Shown one piece after another: positions 27,455 through 37,283 of a DNA stretch of 64,000 bases. A program made the translations under genes and the position numbers. Positions within the stretch are counted from its first letter, which is position 1. Every line of letters begins with the position of its first letter. Location of the stretch: the NCBI RefSeq assembly GCF_001027745.1, contig NZ_LECU01000004.1:248001-312000 (forward strand). Direction: 5' to 3'. The notes beneath the pieces are model-generated. The model saw nothing but the letters and a program-made list of their open reading frames with translations, was not told where the DNA came from and ran no database searches. The stretch comes from Pedobacter sp. BMA (lineage in GTDB: Bacteria; Bacteroidota; Bacteroidia; Sphingobacteriales; Sphingobacteriaceae).

Positions 27455-30400
27455 TTAAAATCCAACATTAATACCTAATAAAAATTGTCTCGGCGATGGA
27501 TATACGCCCTGATCAACACCAGGAGCGGTGAAAGTATCTGTGATTTGTGTAACTTCAGGATCTAAGCCGGTATATTTTGTGATGGTAAATAAGTTACTGG
27601 CAGAAGCATAAATTCTGAAACGGCTTATTCCTGATTTTGTTCCAAAAACTTTAGACGGGATCGTGTAGCCTAACTGTACATTTTTAAGCCTCACGAAACT
27701 GCCATTCTGAATATAGTAGCTTGAAGAAGCAAACTCCACATCAGAAGCACCAGCATAGGCAGATGGGATATTACTGGATCTGTTGGTAGGGCTCCATGCC
27801 TCTAACAAGCGGGTACTCTTTGCACCATCAAAGGACGGAAAGTCGGTGAAATAACGTGTCGCCTCGAATATGTCATTACCCTGTACACCATATATAAATG
27901 CCGAGATATCGAAATTTTTATAAGATGCGTTGAGGTTAACCCCATAATTAAAGTCGGGATTCGGGTCGCCAATAATCGTTCGGTCTTTAGGATCAATGAT
28001 ACCATCTCCGTTAACATCCAGGTAGCGTAATCCACCTACACGGGCACCAGCATAAGACGGCCCGGCCTGAACTTCTGCTGTACTTTGATAAATGCCGTTC
28101 GTTTTATACCCGTAGAAAGAACCGAAAGCTGCTCCTTCCTGTAATACACTCGTTTGTAAACTTCTGTAGTTACCATATACCTGATTAAAGATACCGGGTG
28201 CAAGTCTGTCGATTTTATTAATGTTCCTTGAAAAATTTAAACCTACATCAAATTTCAAGGGTGAATCTGCTTTACGTCCGTGATGATAAGCGACATTAAA
28301 TTCAATCCCCTTGTTACTCATGTCGCCAATATTTACAAAGGGTGCACTGCCACCGCCAACAACACTTACCGGCAGAGGGAGATTATATAGCATGTCTGTT
28401 GTTTTTTTACTATACGCATCGATTGATCCATCAAATCTGCCATCAAGAATAGTGAAATCCAAACCAACATTTAATGCCTTTAAAGATTCCCATTTTACGT
28501 CAGCATTTTGATAGGCATTTTGCCAAACCCCCGTGGTTAAGGTGTTTCCTCCGCCAACTGCATAGGCGGCATTAATGATGGAACTCTGATATCTGTTGAT
28601 ATATTGATAAGGTGGTATTCGCTGGTTTCCGGTTTGGCCATAGCCTACACGAAGTTTCAAATCACTCACCCATTTGGCGTTTTTCAGAAAGGCTTCCTCA
28701 GAAAGTCTCCAGGCTACACTTCCAGCAGGATAGAATCCATATTTATTTGATGGGCCAAAGTTTGAGGAACCATCTCTACGGAGCGTAAAACTGGCCAGGT
28801 AGCGATCGTTAAACGAGTAATCTACCTTTGTAAACAGCGAGAAAAGAGAACCTATCGAGCCGGTACTGGAATTACTGATATTCGAAGAACCTGTATTCAG
28901 GTAGTAGTAATCCAGATCACCCAGTAAAAAGAAATCATTTCTTGCTGCATTCAGTTGTCTCGACCTCGAGCGGATGGCCTCGGTACCAGCTAATACGGTT
29001 AAACGATGTTTTTCAGCAAATGTAGCGGTATAGTTTAGTGTATTTGTCCATGTCCACTCTGTATTGTAACCCTGGTATTCGCTGAGGTTATTTGAATTAT
29101 TTCCTTCGGAAAATTCGAGATTCGGATAACGCATCGATAAACCGTTATAGTTTTCGTACCGTATCCCGAAATTTGTTCTCAATACGAGGCCTTTTATAAT
29201 GTCACCTTCGGCAAAAATATTGCCGAAAAAAAAATTATTCTTATTCACATTGTCTTTAGCCCGGTACAGTACCGCCAGTGGATTCTCCGCATTACCCAGC
29301 TGGCTTCCCCGGCTGCCTGCGAAATTTCCATTAATGTCGTAAACAGGTATAATGGTCGGTATACGATAAGCCCAGCCAAGTGCACTACCCTGATCCTGGT
29401 AACTTCCAGGTGTGTTTGGATTTACTCCAAAACCGTAACCTTCTGAATAGCTGTACTGTGCATTTTCTCCAAACCGTACGCGTTTATTGAAAGCGTTGAC
29501 AGTTGTATTTGACCTGAAGTTATATCGTTTAAAGCCAGTATATTCGATTGTACCTTTCTGGTTAAGATAACCAGCCGAAAGGGAGTAGGTGGCATTATCA
29601 GATCCGCCGGTAGCACCCAGCTGATAATTTTGAATCGGTGCAGCTTTGGTAATCTCATCGAACCAGTTGGTTCCTGCTTTATTGGCCCGGGTGATCTGGT
29701 AAAATAAAGAAGGGTCTCTGCTATAGTTATATTTAGAAGGATCGGCATCTGCGGCAGTAACATCCTGGCCCAAAACTGAACCCGCAACCAGGTACTCTGG
29801 CAATACCGGAGTTGTTCCTGAACCATAATTACGTCCCGCTGCAATTGCTTTACCTGCATTGGTATAACTATCAAAAACATACTGGGCGTATTGTTGTGGA
29901 TTCATCATTTCCGGGAAGCTACCTTTGCGCGGCGCTTGAGTGCCATAATATGAATCAACCGAAATTTTCGGAACACCTGAAATTCCTTTTTTGGTTGTAA
30001 TGATCACTACACCATTATTTGCCCGCGAGCCATATATTGATGCCGAAGAAGCATCTTTCAGCACTTGCAAACTTTCAATATCATTCTGGTTGAGCCAGGA
30101 AAGTTTGCCTTCAAATGGAACCCCATCAATCACGTAAAGTGGCTCATTATTGTTAATGGTACTCGTTCCACGAATCCTGATTTGGGGGGTGGATCCTGGG
30201 GCACCATCATTTATGATGGAAACACCTGTAGCTTTCCCCTGCAAGGCTTCAACGGCACTCGCTGCTGGTTGTGCTTTTAATAAGCCCATATCCACCACAG
30301 CAACCGCACCCGTTAAATCCTTTTTGCGTTGTGAAGAATAACCGGTAACAACGATTTCCGTTAAATCGTTATTCTCTGCATTCAAAACAATGGCAAGGTT

Positions 30401-30682
30401 GGTCTGGTTGCCTACAGTTACTTCTTTAGCGGTATAGCCAATGAAAGATACGACGAGCACATCACTGGATTTCGCACTCAATGTAAAGCTTCCGTTTGCA
30501 TCGGTGCTGGTTCCCCCCACTCCGTTTTTGATTTTAATAGTCGCTCCGACAACAGGCTGTTTATCGTCGCTTGCAATTACCTTACCCGTGATTTTGGTCT
30601 GGGCATTGGCACCGACCGCAAACAGCACGGCCAGTAGCCAGAGGAAAAGTCTCCTCTGAACAAAAGATTGGTTTTGTTTCAT
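27455..30682 (-). CDS. susC: SusC/RagA-family TonB-linked outer-membrane protein
   Basis: A 1075-residue protein of normal SusC length. A signal peptide ends near residue 27 (GANA-QT). A carboxypeptidase-regulatory-like domain lies at about 29-105 (TGKVIASDDKQPVVGATI). The TonB-box region EIVVTGYSSQRKKDLTGAV comes next, then the plug with ALQGKATGV, YVIDGVPF and DASSASIYGSRANNGV. A 22-strand barrel follows, ending in a terminal phenylalanine. It imports a glycan or peptide with TonB energy, in partnership with the SusD protein just downstream. No anti-sigma, SusR-type or enzyme gene is adjacent. Confidence 0.95.
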   Translation of the reverse strand: MKQNQSFVQRRLFLWLLAVLFAVGANAQTKITGKVIASDDKQPVVGATIKIKNGVGGTSTDANGSFTLSAKSSDVLVVSFIGYTAKEVTVGNQTNLAIVLNAENNDLTEIVVTGYSSQRKKDLTGAVAVVDMGLLKAQPAASAVEALQGKATGVSIINDGAPGSTPQIRIRGTSTINNNEPLYVIDGVPFEGKLSWLNQNDIESLQVLKDASSASIYGSRANNGVVIITTKKGISGVPKISVDSYYGTQAPRKGSFPEMMNPQQYAQYVFDSYTNAGKAIAAGRNYGSGTTPVLPEYLVAGSVLGQDVTAADADPSKYNYSRDPSLFYQITRANKAGTNWFDEITKAAPIQNYQLGATGGSDNATYSLSAGYLNQKGTIEYTGFKRYNFRSNTTVNAFNKRVRFGENAQYSYSEGYGFGVNPNTPGSYQDQGSALGWAYRIPTIIPVYDINGNFAGSRGSQLGNAENPLAVLYRAKDNVNKNNFFFGNIFAEGDIIKGLVLRTNFGIRYENYNGLSMRYPNLEFSEGNNSNNLSEYQGYNTEWTWTNTLNYTATFAEKHRLTVLAGTEAIRSRSRQLNAARNDFFLLGDLDYYYLNTGSSNISNSSTGSIGSLFSLFTKVDYSFNDRYLASFTLRRDGSSNFGPSNKYGFYPAGSVAWRLSEEAFLKNAKWVSDLKLRVGYGQTGNQRIPPYQYINRYQSSIINAAYAVGGGNTLTTGVWQNAYQNADVKWESLKALNVGLDFTILDGRFDGSIDAYSKKTTDMLYNLPLPVSVVGGGSAPFVNIGDMSNKGIEFNVAYHHGRKADSPLKFDVGLNFSRNINKIDRLAPGIFNQVYGNYRSLQTSVLQEGAAFGSFYGYKTNGIYQSTAEVQAGPSYAGARVGGLRYLDVNGDGIIDPKDRTIIGDPNPDFNYGVNLNASYKNFDISAFIYGVQGNDIFEATRYFTDFPSFDGAKSTRLLEAWSPTNRSSNIPSAYAGASDVEFASSSYYIQNGSFVRLKNVQLGYTIPSKVFGTKSGISRFRIYASASNLFTITKYTGLDPEVTQITDTFTAPGVDQGVYPSPRQFLLGINVGF

Positions 30683-31173
30683 AAGATTAATTGATTAGTT
30701 AAGGAAATAGAGCTGGTTACAAAACCTGCAACCAATGTTTATTTTTCCGGTTTAGCATAAATCAGGGACAGCCGCTCAGCGCGTGAGGCTTCAGCTTGCT
30801 AAACAACCGTACATTTTTCAGGGAAATATTTAAGAAATAGGAAAGAAAGCCTACAAGGATAAGTAGATTATTTTTCATAACAGGAAGTGTATATTTGGTT
30901 AGATTAATACAATTACAAATTAAACCTACAAAATAATATGGTAAAATCCTACACAAAAAATAAAATTGTATCGGGCTATACGGGTTGGAGCCCCGTAGTG
31001 TGCAAATATCACTCAAACCCGTACAATATTTTTTTGTTCCCTTAATAAAGCTTACCTTTGCACCGAAGCAGGAATAAGGGCTTGTCATTCTGAATGGCAT
31101 ATTCTCTCCGCAAGTTAGTCCTTCAACAATTGATTGTTCTAGCTTCTTCGATAAATATTACAAAGAAAAATAC
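30683..31173. other. 491-base intergenic region with a hairpin and a promoter
   Basis: Between susC and the helicase gene, ACGGGTT at 30980-30986 and AACCCGT at 31016-31022 form a stem, and TATTTTTTTG follows on the plus strand like a terminator tail. The helicase promoter lies just beyond. A 38-codon frame at 30762-30878 on the minus strand (starting MKNNLLILVGFL) has a hydrophobic start but no other support. The rest shows nothing I recognise. Confidence 0.5.
31033..31060 (+). promoter_or_regulatory. Bacteroidota-type promoter for the DEAD-box helicase
   Basis: TTTG at 31033-31036 and TACCTTTG at 31053-31060 match the -33 and -7 boxes, with a 16-base spacer. Transcription would begin near 31065 and leave a leader of about 110 bases before the ATG at 31174. 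Confidence 0.65.
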
Positions 31174-32481
31174 ATGTTATTCAAAGAATTAAACCTCATT
31201 GAGCCTATATTAAAGGCCCTTGAGAATGAAGGTTATACACAACCAACACCCATACAGGAGCAATCCATCCCCACAATATTAAAAGGAAAAGATTTATTGG
31301 GCTGCGCGCAAACAGGAACGGGTAAAACTGCTGCCTTTGCCATCCCGATGTTGCAGTTATTACACGAGAAACACATTAACACTAAAGCTAATAAAAACAT
31401 CAAGGCCTTGGTTTTAACGCCAACCCGCGAGCTTGCCATTCAAATCGAAGAAAGCTTTAAAGCTTATGGCCGTCATTTAAACCTGCGTCATCTGGTAATT
31501 TTTGGTGGAGTGAACCAACACTCACAGGTTGAAGCCCTGAAAAAAGGGGTCGATATCCTGGTAGCCACCCCGGGGCGTTTACTGGATCTAATGAACCAGG
31601 GCTTTATCAATTTAAATACCATTGAGCTTTTTGTTCTGGATGAAGCAGACAGGATGCTGGATATGGGATTTATCCACGACGTAAAAAGAACGGTAGCGAA
31701 ACTACCTGCTATCCGTCAAACCTTGTTTTTCTCGGCTACCATGCCAGATGAAATCCAGAAACTAGCAAATACAATTCTTTCCAATCCAACAAAAGTTGAG
31801 GTTACACCAATTTCCTCAACCGCAGAAACCATCGTGCAGTCGGTTTATTTTGTTGATAAGCCGGATAAAAAGAAACTTTTAATCCACTTGCTGGAGGATA
31901 AAGATATCCAGACCGCTTTGGTATTTACGCGCACGAAGCATGGCGCAGACAGAATTGTGAAGGATTTAGCTCACGCTGGCATTAAAGCGGCGGCTATTCA
32001 CGGAAATAAATCCCAAAATGCCCGCCAACGCGCCTTAACTGATTTTAAAGACCGTAAAATCCGTGTGCTGGTGGCTACAGATATTGCTGCCCGCGGTATT
32101 GATATAGACCAGTTATCACACGTATTCAATTACGAGTTGCCAAACATTCCTGAATCTTATGTACACAGGATTGGCCGTACGGGTCGTGCGGGTGCAAACG
32201 GAATAGCTATTTCCTTTTGCGATGCGGAAGAAAATGAATATTTACTGGATATCCAGAAACTGATCAAAATTACTTTACCTGTGGTTGATGATCATCCTTA
32301 CCCGTTAACCTGGGAAAGCATGCTGGCAAAAAATCAGGTTAAACGCAAACCTCAGGCACAATCGAAAGGCGGTGGTGGAGGCAGAAAAGGAGGCGGCGAT
32401 GGAAACATGAGCGGAAAACCCCGTAATGCCAGCAACAACAGAAGGTTTGGTGGAAACAGAAGTAAAGCTAAGAAAGCATAA
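31174..32481 (+). CDS. DEAD-box ATP-dependent RNA helicase, RhlE-like
   Basis: A 435-residue helicase. The Q motif is at about 22-30 (TQPTPIQEQ), Walker A AQTGTGKT at 45-52, DEAD at 156-159, SAT at 187-189, and the arginine-finger motif HRIGRTGR in the second RecA domain. From about residue 390 the tail is rich in Gly, Arg and Lys, as in RhlE/CsdA-type helicases that bind RNA through a basic extension. Such enzymes unwind short RNA duplexes in ribosome assembly, RNA decay and cold adaptation. The 110-base leader is consistent with post-transcriptional control, as in cold-shock genes, but this is inference. Confidence 0.94.
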   Translation: MLFKELNLIEPILKALENEGYTQPTPIQEQSIPTILKGKDLLGCAQTGTGKTAAFAIPMLQLLHEKHINTKANKNIKALVLTPTRELAIQIEESFKAYGRHLNLRHLVIFGGVNQHSQVEALKKGVDILVATPGRLLDLMNQGFINLNTIELFVLDEADRMLDMGFIHDVKRTVAKLPAIRQTLFFSATMPDEIQKLANTILSNPTKVEVTPISSTAETIVQSVYFVDKPDKKKLLIHLLEDKDIQTALVFTRTKHGADRIVKDLAHAGIKAAAIHGNKSQNARQRALTDFKDRKIRVLVATDIAARGIDIDQLSHVFNYELPNIPESYVHRIGRTGRAGANGIAISFCDAEENEYLLDIQKLIKITLPVVDDHPYPLTWESMLAKNQVKRKPQAQSKGGGGGRKGGGDGNMSGKPRNASNNRRFGGNRSKAKKA

Positions 32482-32519
32482 AAACTAAAGCAGTAACAAT
32501 AAACATCTGCTGTAAATAG

Positions 32520-32556
32520 CAAAAACCGGGTTGTTGAGACAACCCGGTTTTTTTGT
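32520..32556. terminator. bidirectional terminator between helicase gene and leuS
   Basis: AAAAACCGGGTTGT and ACAACCCGGTTTTT form a long stem with T-tracts on both strands, between converging genes. Confidence 0.92.
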
Positions 32557-32564
32557 GCTCAGCA

Positions 32565-35351
32565 TTAAATTACAACGTTTATAATCTTACCTTTTACGAA
32601 AATAATTTTCTTGGCTGGTTTACCATCCAGGAACTTATTAAAGTGTTCATCAGCAAGTAAAATTGCTTCTACTTCTGGTTGAGATAGGTTTAAGCTGAGG
32701 TTTAAATTCATTTTCATTTTTCCATTGATGGAAACAGGGTATGCGAACTCATCTTCTACCAGGTGCTCAGGATTGAAAACAGGGAAGGCTGTATAAGATA
32801 AAGTTCCGGCTTGATTACCCAGCTGAACCCAAAGTTCCTCGCAAATATGTGGCGCATATGGAGAAAGGATAATGACCATATCCTGTAAAATACTGCGTTT
32901 ATTGCATTTCAAATCTGTTAGTTCATTCACTGCGATCATAAAGCTCGAAACAGATGTATTGAATGAGAAACGCTCAATATCATCCTGCACTTTTTTAATG
33001 ATTTTGTGCAGTGCCTTCAATTCTGCCTTAGTTGGTTCCGCGTCAGACACGTTGAATTCCCAGGCTTCGTTGTGGAATAATCGCCAGAATTTACGCAAAA
33101 ACTTAAACACCCCCTCAATACCATTGGTATTCCATGGTTTGCTTTGCTCCAGCGGCCCTAAAAACATTTCATACATACGAAGGGTATCCGCACCATATCG
33201 CTCAATCAAATCATCCGGATTAACCACGTTAAACTTTGATTTCGACATTTTTTCTACCTCAACACCACAAATGTATTTTCCACCCTCAAGAATAAATTCG
33301 GCAGTGGCAAACTCTTCTCTCCACGCCTTAAATTTATTAATGTCTAATGTATCGTTTTCAACAATATTTACATCCACGTGTAATGCCGATGTTTTATATT
33401 CTTTCCTTAAACCCGCGGAAACATAGGTATTTGTAGGCTTGCCATCGGCATCATTGATTCTATAAACGAAATTACTTCTGCCCTGAATCATTCCCTGATT
33501 AATCAGTTTTTTGAAAGGTTCCTCTTCTTTGGTGTATCCCAAATCTTTCAAAAATTTATTCCAGAAACGACTGTATAATAAGTGGCCGGTTGCGTGTTCA
33601 GAACCACCAATATACAAATCCACATCTTTCCAATATTCAATAGCTTCCGGAGAAGCAAATTCAGCATTGTTGTTTGCATCCATATAGCGGTACCAGTACC
33701 AGCTACTGCCGGCCCAGCCCGGCATAGTGCTAAGCTCGTATGTCCCGCCTTCCTTTGGCGCCCAGTTTTCAGCTCTTGCTAAAGGTGGCTCTCCGGTTTC
33801 GGTAGGTAAATATTTATCAATTTCTGGCAGTATCAACGGCAATTCCTCCTCTTTCACCAAATAAGGCAATCCATCTTTAAAGTATACCGGAATGGGCTCT
33901 CCCCAGTAACGCTGGCGGCCAAAAATCGCATCCCGCTGACGGAAGTTAACTTTTGCTTTACCCACTTTTTCTACTTCAAGCCAGTTATTCAGAAAATCTA
34001 CTGCTTCTTTATACGTCAATCCGTTGATGAACCCGGAATTGATGTATCTACCTTCCTTGGTTGGATCAGCCTGTATTTCGATGTCTTTCTGACCGTCCAG
34101 AATCTGGATAATCGGCAAATTGAAATGCGTTGCGAACAACCAGTCGCGCTGGTCGCCACTTGGCACACCCATTACCGCACCAGTTCCATATCCCGCAAGC
34201 ACGTAATCAGCAATCCACAACGGAACACGCTCACCACTTACCGGGTTAATAAAATAGGTACCTGTAAAGGCACCTGAAACGGTTTTGGTATCCGCCATGC
34301 GGTCTAATTCCGATTTCTTTTTAGTTTGTGAGATGTAATTGCTGATATCCTGCTCTTGTTCTGTTGTAGTCAATTCTGCCACCCATTCGTGCTCAGGTGC
34401 CAATACAAGATAGGACACTCCGAAGATTGTATCTACACGGGTAGTGAACACTTCAATTTGTTTGTCGCTTCCTTCTACCTGAAACTTAACTGATGCACCA
34501 ACACTTTTACCTATCCAGTTGCGCTGCATTTCCTTAATCGGCTCCGGCCAGTCGATGGTATCTAAACCTTGCAAAAGCCTGTCGGAATATGCAGTAATTC
34601 TCATGCTCCACTGCATCATTTTCTTCTGTTCAACCGGAAATCCACCACGCTCAGAAAAACCATCCTTTACCTCATCATTTGCCAGTACTGTTCCTAAGGC
34701 AGGACACCAGTTTACGGTACTTTCCCGAAGGTAAGTCATCCGGTATTTCAATAATTCTACCTGTTTTTCCTCATCAGAAAAAGTTGCCCAATCACTTGGA
34801 AGAAAAGATTTCACATCCTCATCGCAAACAGCCTTAACGTCTGCCGTACCAGATGCGTTAAATTTCTCAATTAAGGTGGTAATGTCTTCTGCCCTGTCGT
34901 TTTCTATATTATACCATGAATTAAATAATTGCATGAAAATCCATTGAGTCCATTTGTAGTAAGATGACTCACTGGTACGCACTTCACGGCTCCAGTCGAA
35001 AGAAAAACCAATCTGATCCAACTGGCGGCGGTATGTTGCAATGTTAGCCTCGGTAGTAATAGCCGGATGCTGCCCGGTTTGAATAGCATATTGCTCTGCA
35101 GGTAAACCGAAGGAATCATATCCCATTGGATGCAGAACGTTGAATCCCTTAAGACGTTTATATCTCGAAAAAATATCGGATGCAATATAACCCAGTGGAT
35201 GACCAACATGTAAACCTGCGCCTGATGGATAAGGAAACATGTCTAATACATAATATTTTGGTTTTTCAGAATTACTTTCGGCTTTAAATGTTTGATTGTC
35301 GGCCCAAAACTTCTGCCACTTTTGCTCTATTTCTTTGAATTGGTAATCCAT
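32565..35351 (-). CDS. leuS: leucyl-tRNA synthetase
   Basis: A 928-residue class I synthetase of bacterial LeuRS length. The HIGH motif appears as HVGH at 48-51 in YPSGAGLHVGHPLGY. The editing (CP1) domain lies at roughly 240-440 and has TRVDTIFGVSYLVLAPEH and GTGAVMGVPSGDQRDW. The KMSKS motif is intact in VEKMSKSKFNVVNPDDL. An anticodon-binding helical domain and a small C-terminal domain ending in FVKGKIINVVI follow. It charges tRNA-Leu and edits mischarged tRNA. There is an insertion relative to E. coli near residues 150-190 (AEDITTLIEKFNASGTADVK), also common in Bacteroidota as far as I can judge. Confidence 0.97.
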   Translation of the reverse strand: MDYQFKEIEQKWQKFWADNQTFKAESNSEKPKYYVLDMFPYPSGAGLHVGHPLGYIASDIFSRYKRLKGFNVLHPMGYDSFGLPAEQYAIQTGQHPAITTEANIATYRRQLDQIGFSFDWSREVRTSESSYYKWTQWIFMQLFNSWYNIENDRAEDITTLIEKFNASGTADVKAVCDEDVKSFLPSDWATFSDEEKQVELLKYRMTYLRESTVNWCPALGTVLANDEVKDGFSERGGFPVEQKKMMQWSMRITAYSDRLLQGLDTIDWPEPIKEMQRNWIGKSVGASVKFQVEGSDKQIEVFTTRVDTIFGVSYLVLAPEHEWVAELTTTEQEQDISNYISQTKKKSELDRMADTKTVSGAFTGTYFINPVSGERVPLWIADYVLAGYGTGAVMGVPSGDQRDWLFATHFNLPIIQILDGQKDIEIQADPTKEGRYINSGFINGLTYKEAVDFLNNWLEVEKVGKAKVNFRQRDAIFGRQRYWGEPIPVYFKDGLPYLVKEEELPLILPEIDKYLPTETGEPPLARAENWAPKEGGTYELSTMPGWAGSSWYWYRYMDANNNAEFASPEAIEYWKDVDLYIGGSEHATGHLLYSRFWNKFLKDLGYTKEEEPFKKLINQGMIQGRSNFVYRINDADGKPTNTYVSAGLRKEYKTSALHVDVNIVENDTLDINKFKAWREEFATAEFILEGGKYICGVEVEKMSKSKFNVVNPDDLIERYGADTLRMYEMFLGPLEQSKPWNTNGIEGVFKFLRKFWRLFHNEAWEFNVSDAEPTKAELKALHKIIKKVQDDIERFSFNTSVSSFMIAVNELTDLKCNKRSILQDMVIILSPYAPHICEELWVQLGNQAGTLSYTAFPVFNPEHLVEDEFAYPVSINGKMKMNLNLSLNLSQPEVEAILLADEHFNKFLDGKPAKKIIFVKGKIINVVI

Positions 35352-35412
35352 TGCAGGTTATAATTTTTTAAAGCAGCGAAATTACGGAAATTAAGGGGTT
35401 TAGTGAAACTTA

Positions 35413-35450
35413 TAAAAAAAAGCGCCATTGGTCATTAACCAATGGCGTTT
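35413..35450 (-). terminator. intrinsic terminator of the small lipoprotein gene
   Basis: CGCCATTGGT and ACCAATGGCG pair perfectly. On the minus strand a run of eight T follows. It separates this gene from leuS. Confidence 0.88.
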
Positions 35451-35473
35451 AGCAATAAACTGAAATAATACTT

Positions 35474-35899
35474 TTATTTAGTCAGGTAATACACTTTTTT
35501 AATTCGGTTATTAATGGTTGAGGTAAACTGAAACTGAGTAGTGGTAATGCTGTTTACTGCAGCATAGTTTAGTCCGTCGTTTAGATCCATAGTAAACTGA
35601 TCCTCATAAGTGATGGTATAAGTACCGATAGTACGGTTTCCTTTTAAGCTCAGTTCAACCTGATCATCGTTATTAGATTTGAAGTCGATATAATCTGCAG
35701 TTGATCCATATGTCACAGTTCCATTCAATTTTGTTGGGTCATTAAGTGTTTCAGCAGCAGTGTAGCCTGTGGTTTCGATTTTACTGATCATCCATTTGCC
35801 CATCATACGGGCTTTCAATGAAGTTGTATCTTTTTTGCATGAAATAATTGTCGTCGCGACTAAAAAAAGAAGGCTCAGTAATGTAATTCGTTTTTTCAT
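35474..35899 (-). CDS. small lipoprotein, lipocalin-like
   Basis: A 141-residue protein with a lipoprotein signal ending at TTIISC (Cys21) and the Lys-Lys after it that is common in Bacteroidota surface lipoproteins. The mature part begins LKARMMGKWMISKIETTGY, a lipocalin-type GxW motif, and is made of short beta strands. It resembles the many lipocalin-like Bacteroidota lipoproteins whose function is unknown. It is a single gene with its own terminator, divergent from ftsX. Confidence 0.75.
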   Translation of the reverse strand: MKKRITLLSLLFLVATTIISCKKDTTSLKARMMGKWMISKIETTGYTAAETLNDPTKLNGTVTYGSTADYIDFKSNNDDQVELSLKGNRTIGTYTITYEDQFTMDLNDGLNYAAVNSITTTQFQFTSTINNRIKKVYYLTK

Positions 35900-36091
35900 A
35901 GTAAATTTTAGTTATAGGATATCATCATTAACGGCGTTTTAACAAATTTCGTACCGTATTTTTACAAAAGACAGATTTTCCAAAACAATTTCCACACTAA
36001 ACTAATTGTTTACATCTTACGTTAAAGACCATTTAAGCTGGATGATTATTGGAGTTTATCAGGTATAATTTATATTTTCGCAGAAACAAAA

Positions 36092-36979
36092 ATGAAATAC
36101 ATGGAAGAATTTGAGGTAAGTGACGCATCTAAAAAAACCAAAACCGTATATATTTCTACTATTATCAGTATTGCATTGGTTTTGTTAATGCTGGGTCTGC
36201 TTGGTTTGGTGCTTGTACACGCCAAAAACCTTTCCAACTATGTGAAGGAAAATATCGTTTTAAATATCATTGTTGATGAGGGCGCGAAAGAAACGGACGT
36301 TTTAGCTTTCCAAAAAGAGTTGAATAACAACCCTGCCGTTAAACAAACACAATACGTAAATAAGGAACTTGCAGCAAGAAACCTGACTCAGGATTTAGGC
36401 GAAGATTTTGTTAACTTTTTAGGATATAACCCTTTGACATCTACGTTCGATGTGTACCTGAAAGCAGAATATGCGAATAATAAAAGTATCGATGCGCTGA
36501 AAGCAAGCATTTCTAAAAATCCTGTTGTTAAGGAAGTGGTTTATCAAAGTTCCCTGATTGACATGGTAAACAAGAACATCAGCACCATCAGCCTGATTAT
36601 TCTGGCATTTGCAGCGCTACTTTTGATTATATCCATTGCACTGATAAACAACACTATACGCTTAGCCATTTACTCTCAGCGTTTTTTAATTAAAAGTATG
36701 CAGCTTGTTGGTGCAACGAAAAATTTTATCCGACGTCCTTTCTTACTGTATGCCGCATTACATGGTTTAATTGCAGCCTTTATTGCGATCATTATTTTGC
36801 TGGCTACATTAATTTATGCGCGTAAAGAAGTTCCTGAAATTATTATTCTGAATAATTACAAAGAATTTGGATTTGTATTTATCAGCCTGATCATCATTGG
36901 CATTTTTATTACAGGCATTAGTACCTGGTTCGCGGTAAGCAGATATTTACGTTTAAAATCTTATCATCTATACAGATAA
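36092..36979 (+). CDS. ftsX: cell division protein FtsX
   Basis: A 295-residue membrane protein with the FtsX arrangement: a short cytosolic N-terminus, membrane segment 1 at about 20-43, a periplasmic domain to about 165, and three more membrane segments at about 168-190, 215-240 and 260-282. The conserved segment KSMQLVGATKNFIRRPFLL is at about 207-225. With the ATPase FtsE, FtsX activates cell-wall hydrolases at the septum. ftsE is not adjacent. The gene starts a tightly packed cluster: it overlaps the next gene by one base. An ATG three codons later is an alternative start. A TATATTTTCGC stretch at 36070-36080 may be its -7 box. Confidence 0.93.
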   Translation: MKYMEEFEVSDASKKTKTVYISTIISIALVLLMLGLLGLVLVHAKNLSNYVKENIVLNIIVDEGAKETDVLAFQKELNNNPAVKQTQYVNKELAARNLTQDLGEDFVNFLGYNPLTSTFDVYLKAEYANNKSIDALKASISKNPVVKEVVYQSSLIDMVNKNISTISLIILAFAALLLIISIALINNTIRLAIYSQRFLIKSMQLVGATKNFIRRPFLLYAALHGLIAAFIAIIILLATLIYARKEVPEIIILNNYKEFGFVFISLIIIGIFITGISTWFAVSRYLRLKSYHLYR

Positions 36980-37209
36980 TGGCATTAGAAAAGAAAACAA
37001 GTCCGGTTGCAAAGGACGTTAAAAGTGAATTGGTTTTCACCAGAAAAAACTATCAGTTGTTATTAATCAGCATAGCTATTGTAGCTGTTGGATTCATCCT
37101 GATGATGGGCACAACTGGCGATATTTACGATTTTAGAAGAACATTACTGGCGCCCCTGGTGGTCCTTTCCGGTTTTGCCTTTGGAGTTTATGCCATTCTA
37201 AAAAAATAA
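36979..37209 (+). CDS. DUF3098 small membrane protein
   Basis: A 76-residue protein with two transmembrane segments (about 27-45 and 53-72), separated by the conserved GTTGDIYDFRRTLLAPLVV segment. It matches the DUF3098 family, which I know only from Bacteroidota and which typically follows ftsX. The function is unknown. The start codon overlaps the ftsX stop (TAATGG). The conserved neighbourhood with ftsX and uppP suggests a cell-wall or division role (inference). Confidence 0.9.
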   Translation: MALEKKTSPVAKDVKSELVFTRKNYQLLLISIAIVAVGFILMMGTTGDIYDFRRTLLAPLVVLSGFAFGVYAILKK

Positions 37210-37225
37210 TTTTTCCGTAAAGGAT

Positions 37226-37233
37226 TATCTTTG
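37226..37233 (+). promoter_or_regulatory. -7 promoter box before uppP
   Basis: TATCTTTG matches TAnnTTTG and lies 51 bases before the uppP ATG. A hairpin begins right after it, so the transcript would start with that structure. Confidence 0.5.
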
Positions 37234-37234
37234 G

Positions 37235-37263
37235 AAACGCCTGATTTACAACCGGGCGTTTTT
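37235..37263 (+). terminator. hairpin between DUF3098 gene and uppP, terminator-like
   Basis: AAACGCC and GGCGTTT pair and are followed by TTTTT. It could end the ftsX transcript. It could also sit in the uppP leader, since a promoter box lies just before it. Confidence 0.6.
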
Positions 37264-37283
37264 GCTATTTACCATCAAAAAAT

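Noticed and set aside
30762-31100. 112-codon minus-strand frame upstream of susC
   Set aside because: It overlaps the helicase promoter and has no recognisable domain. Only a 38-codon internal part with a hydrophobic start looks at all protein-like.
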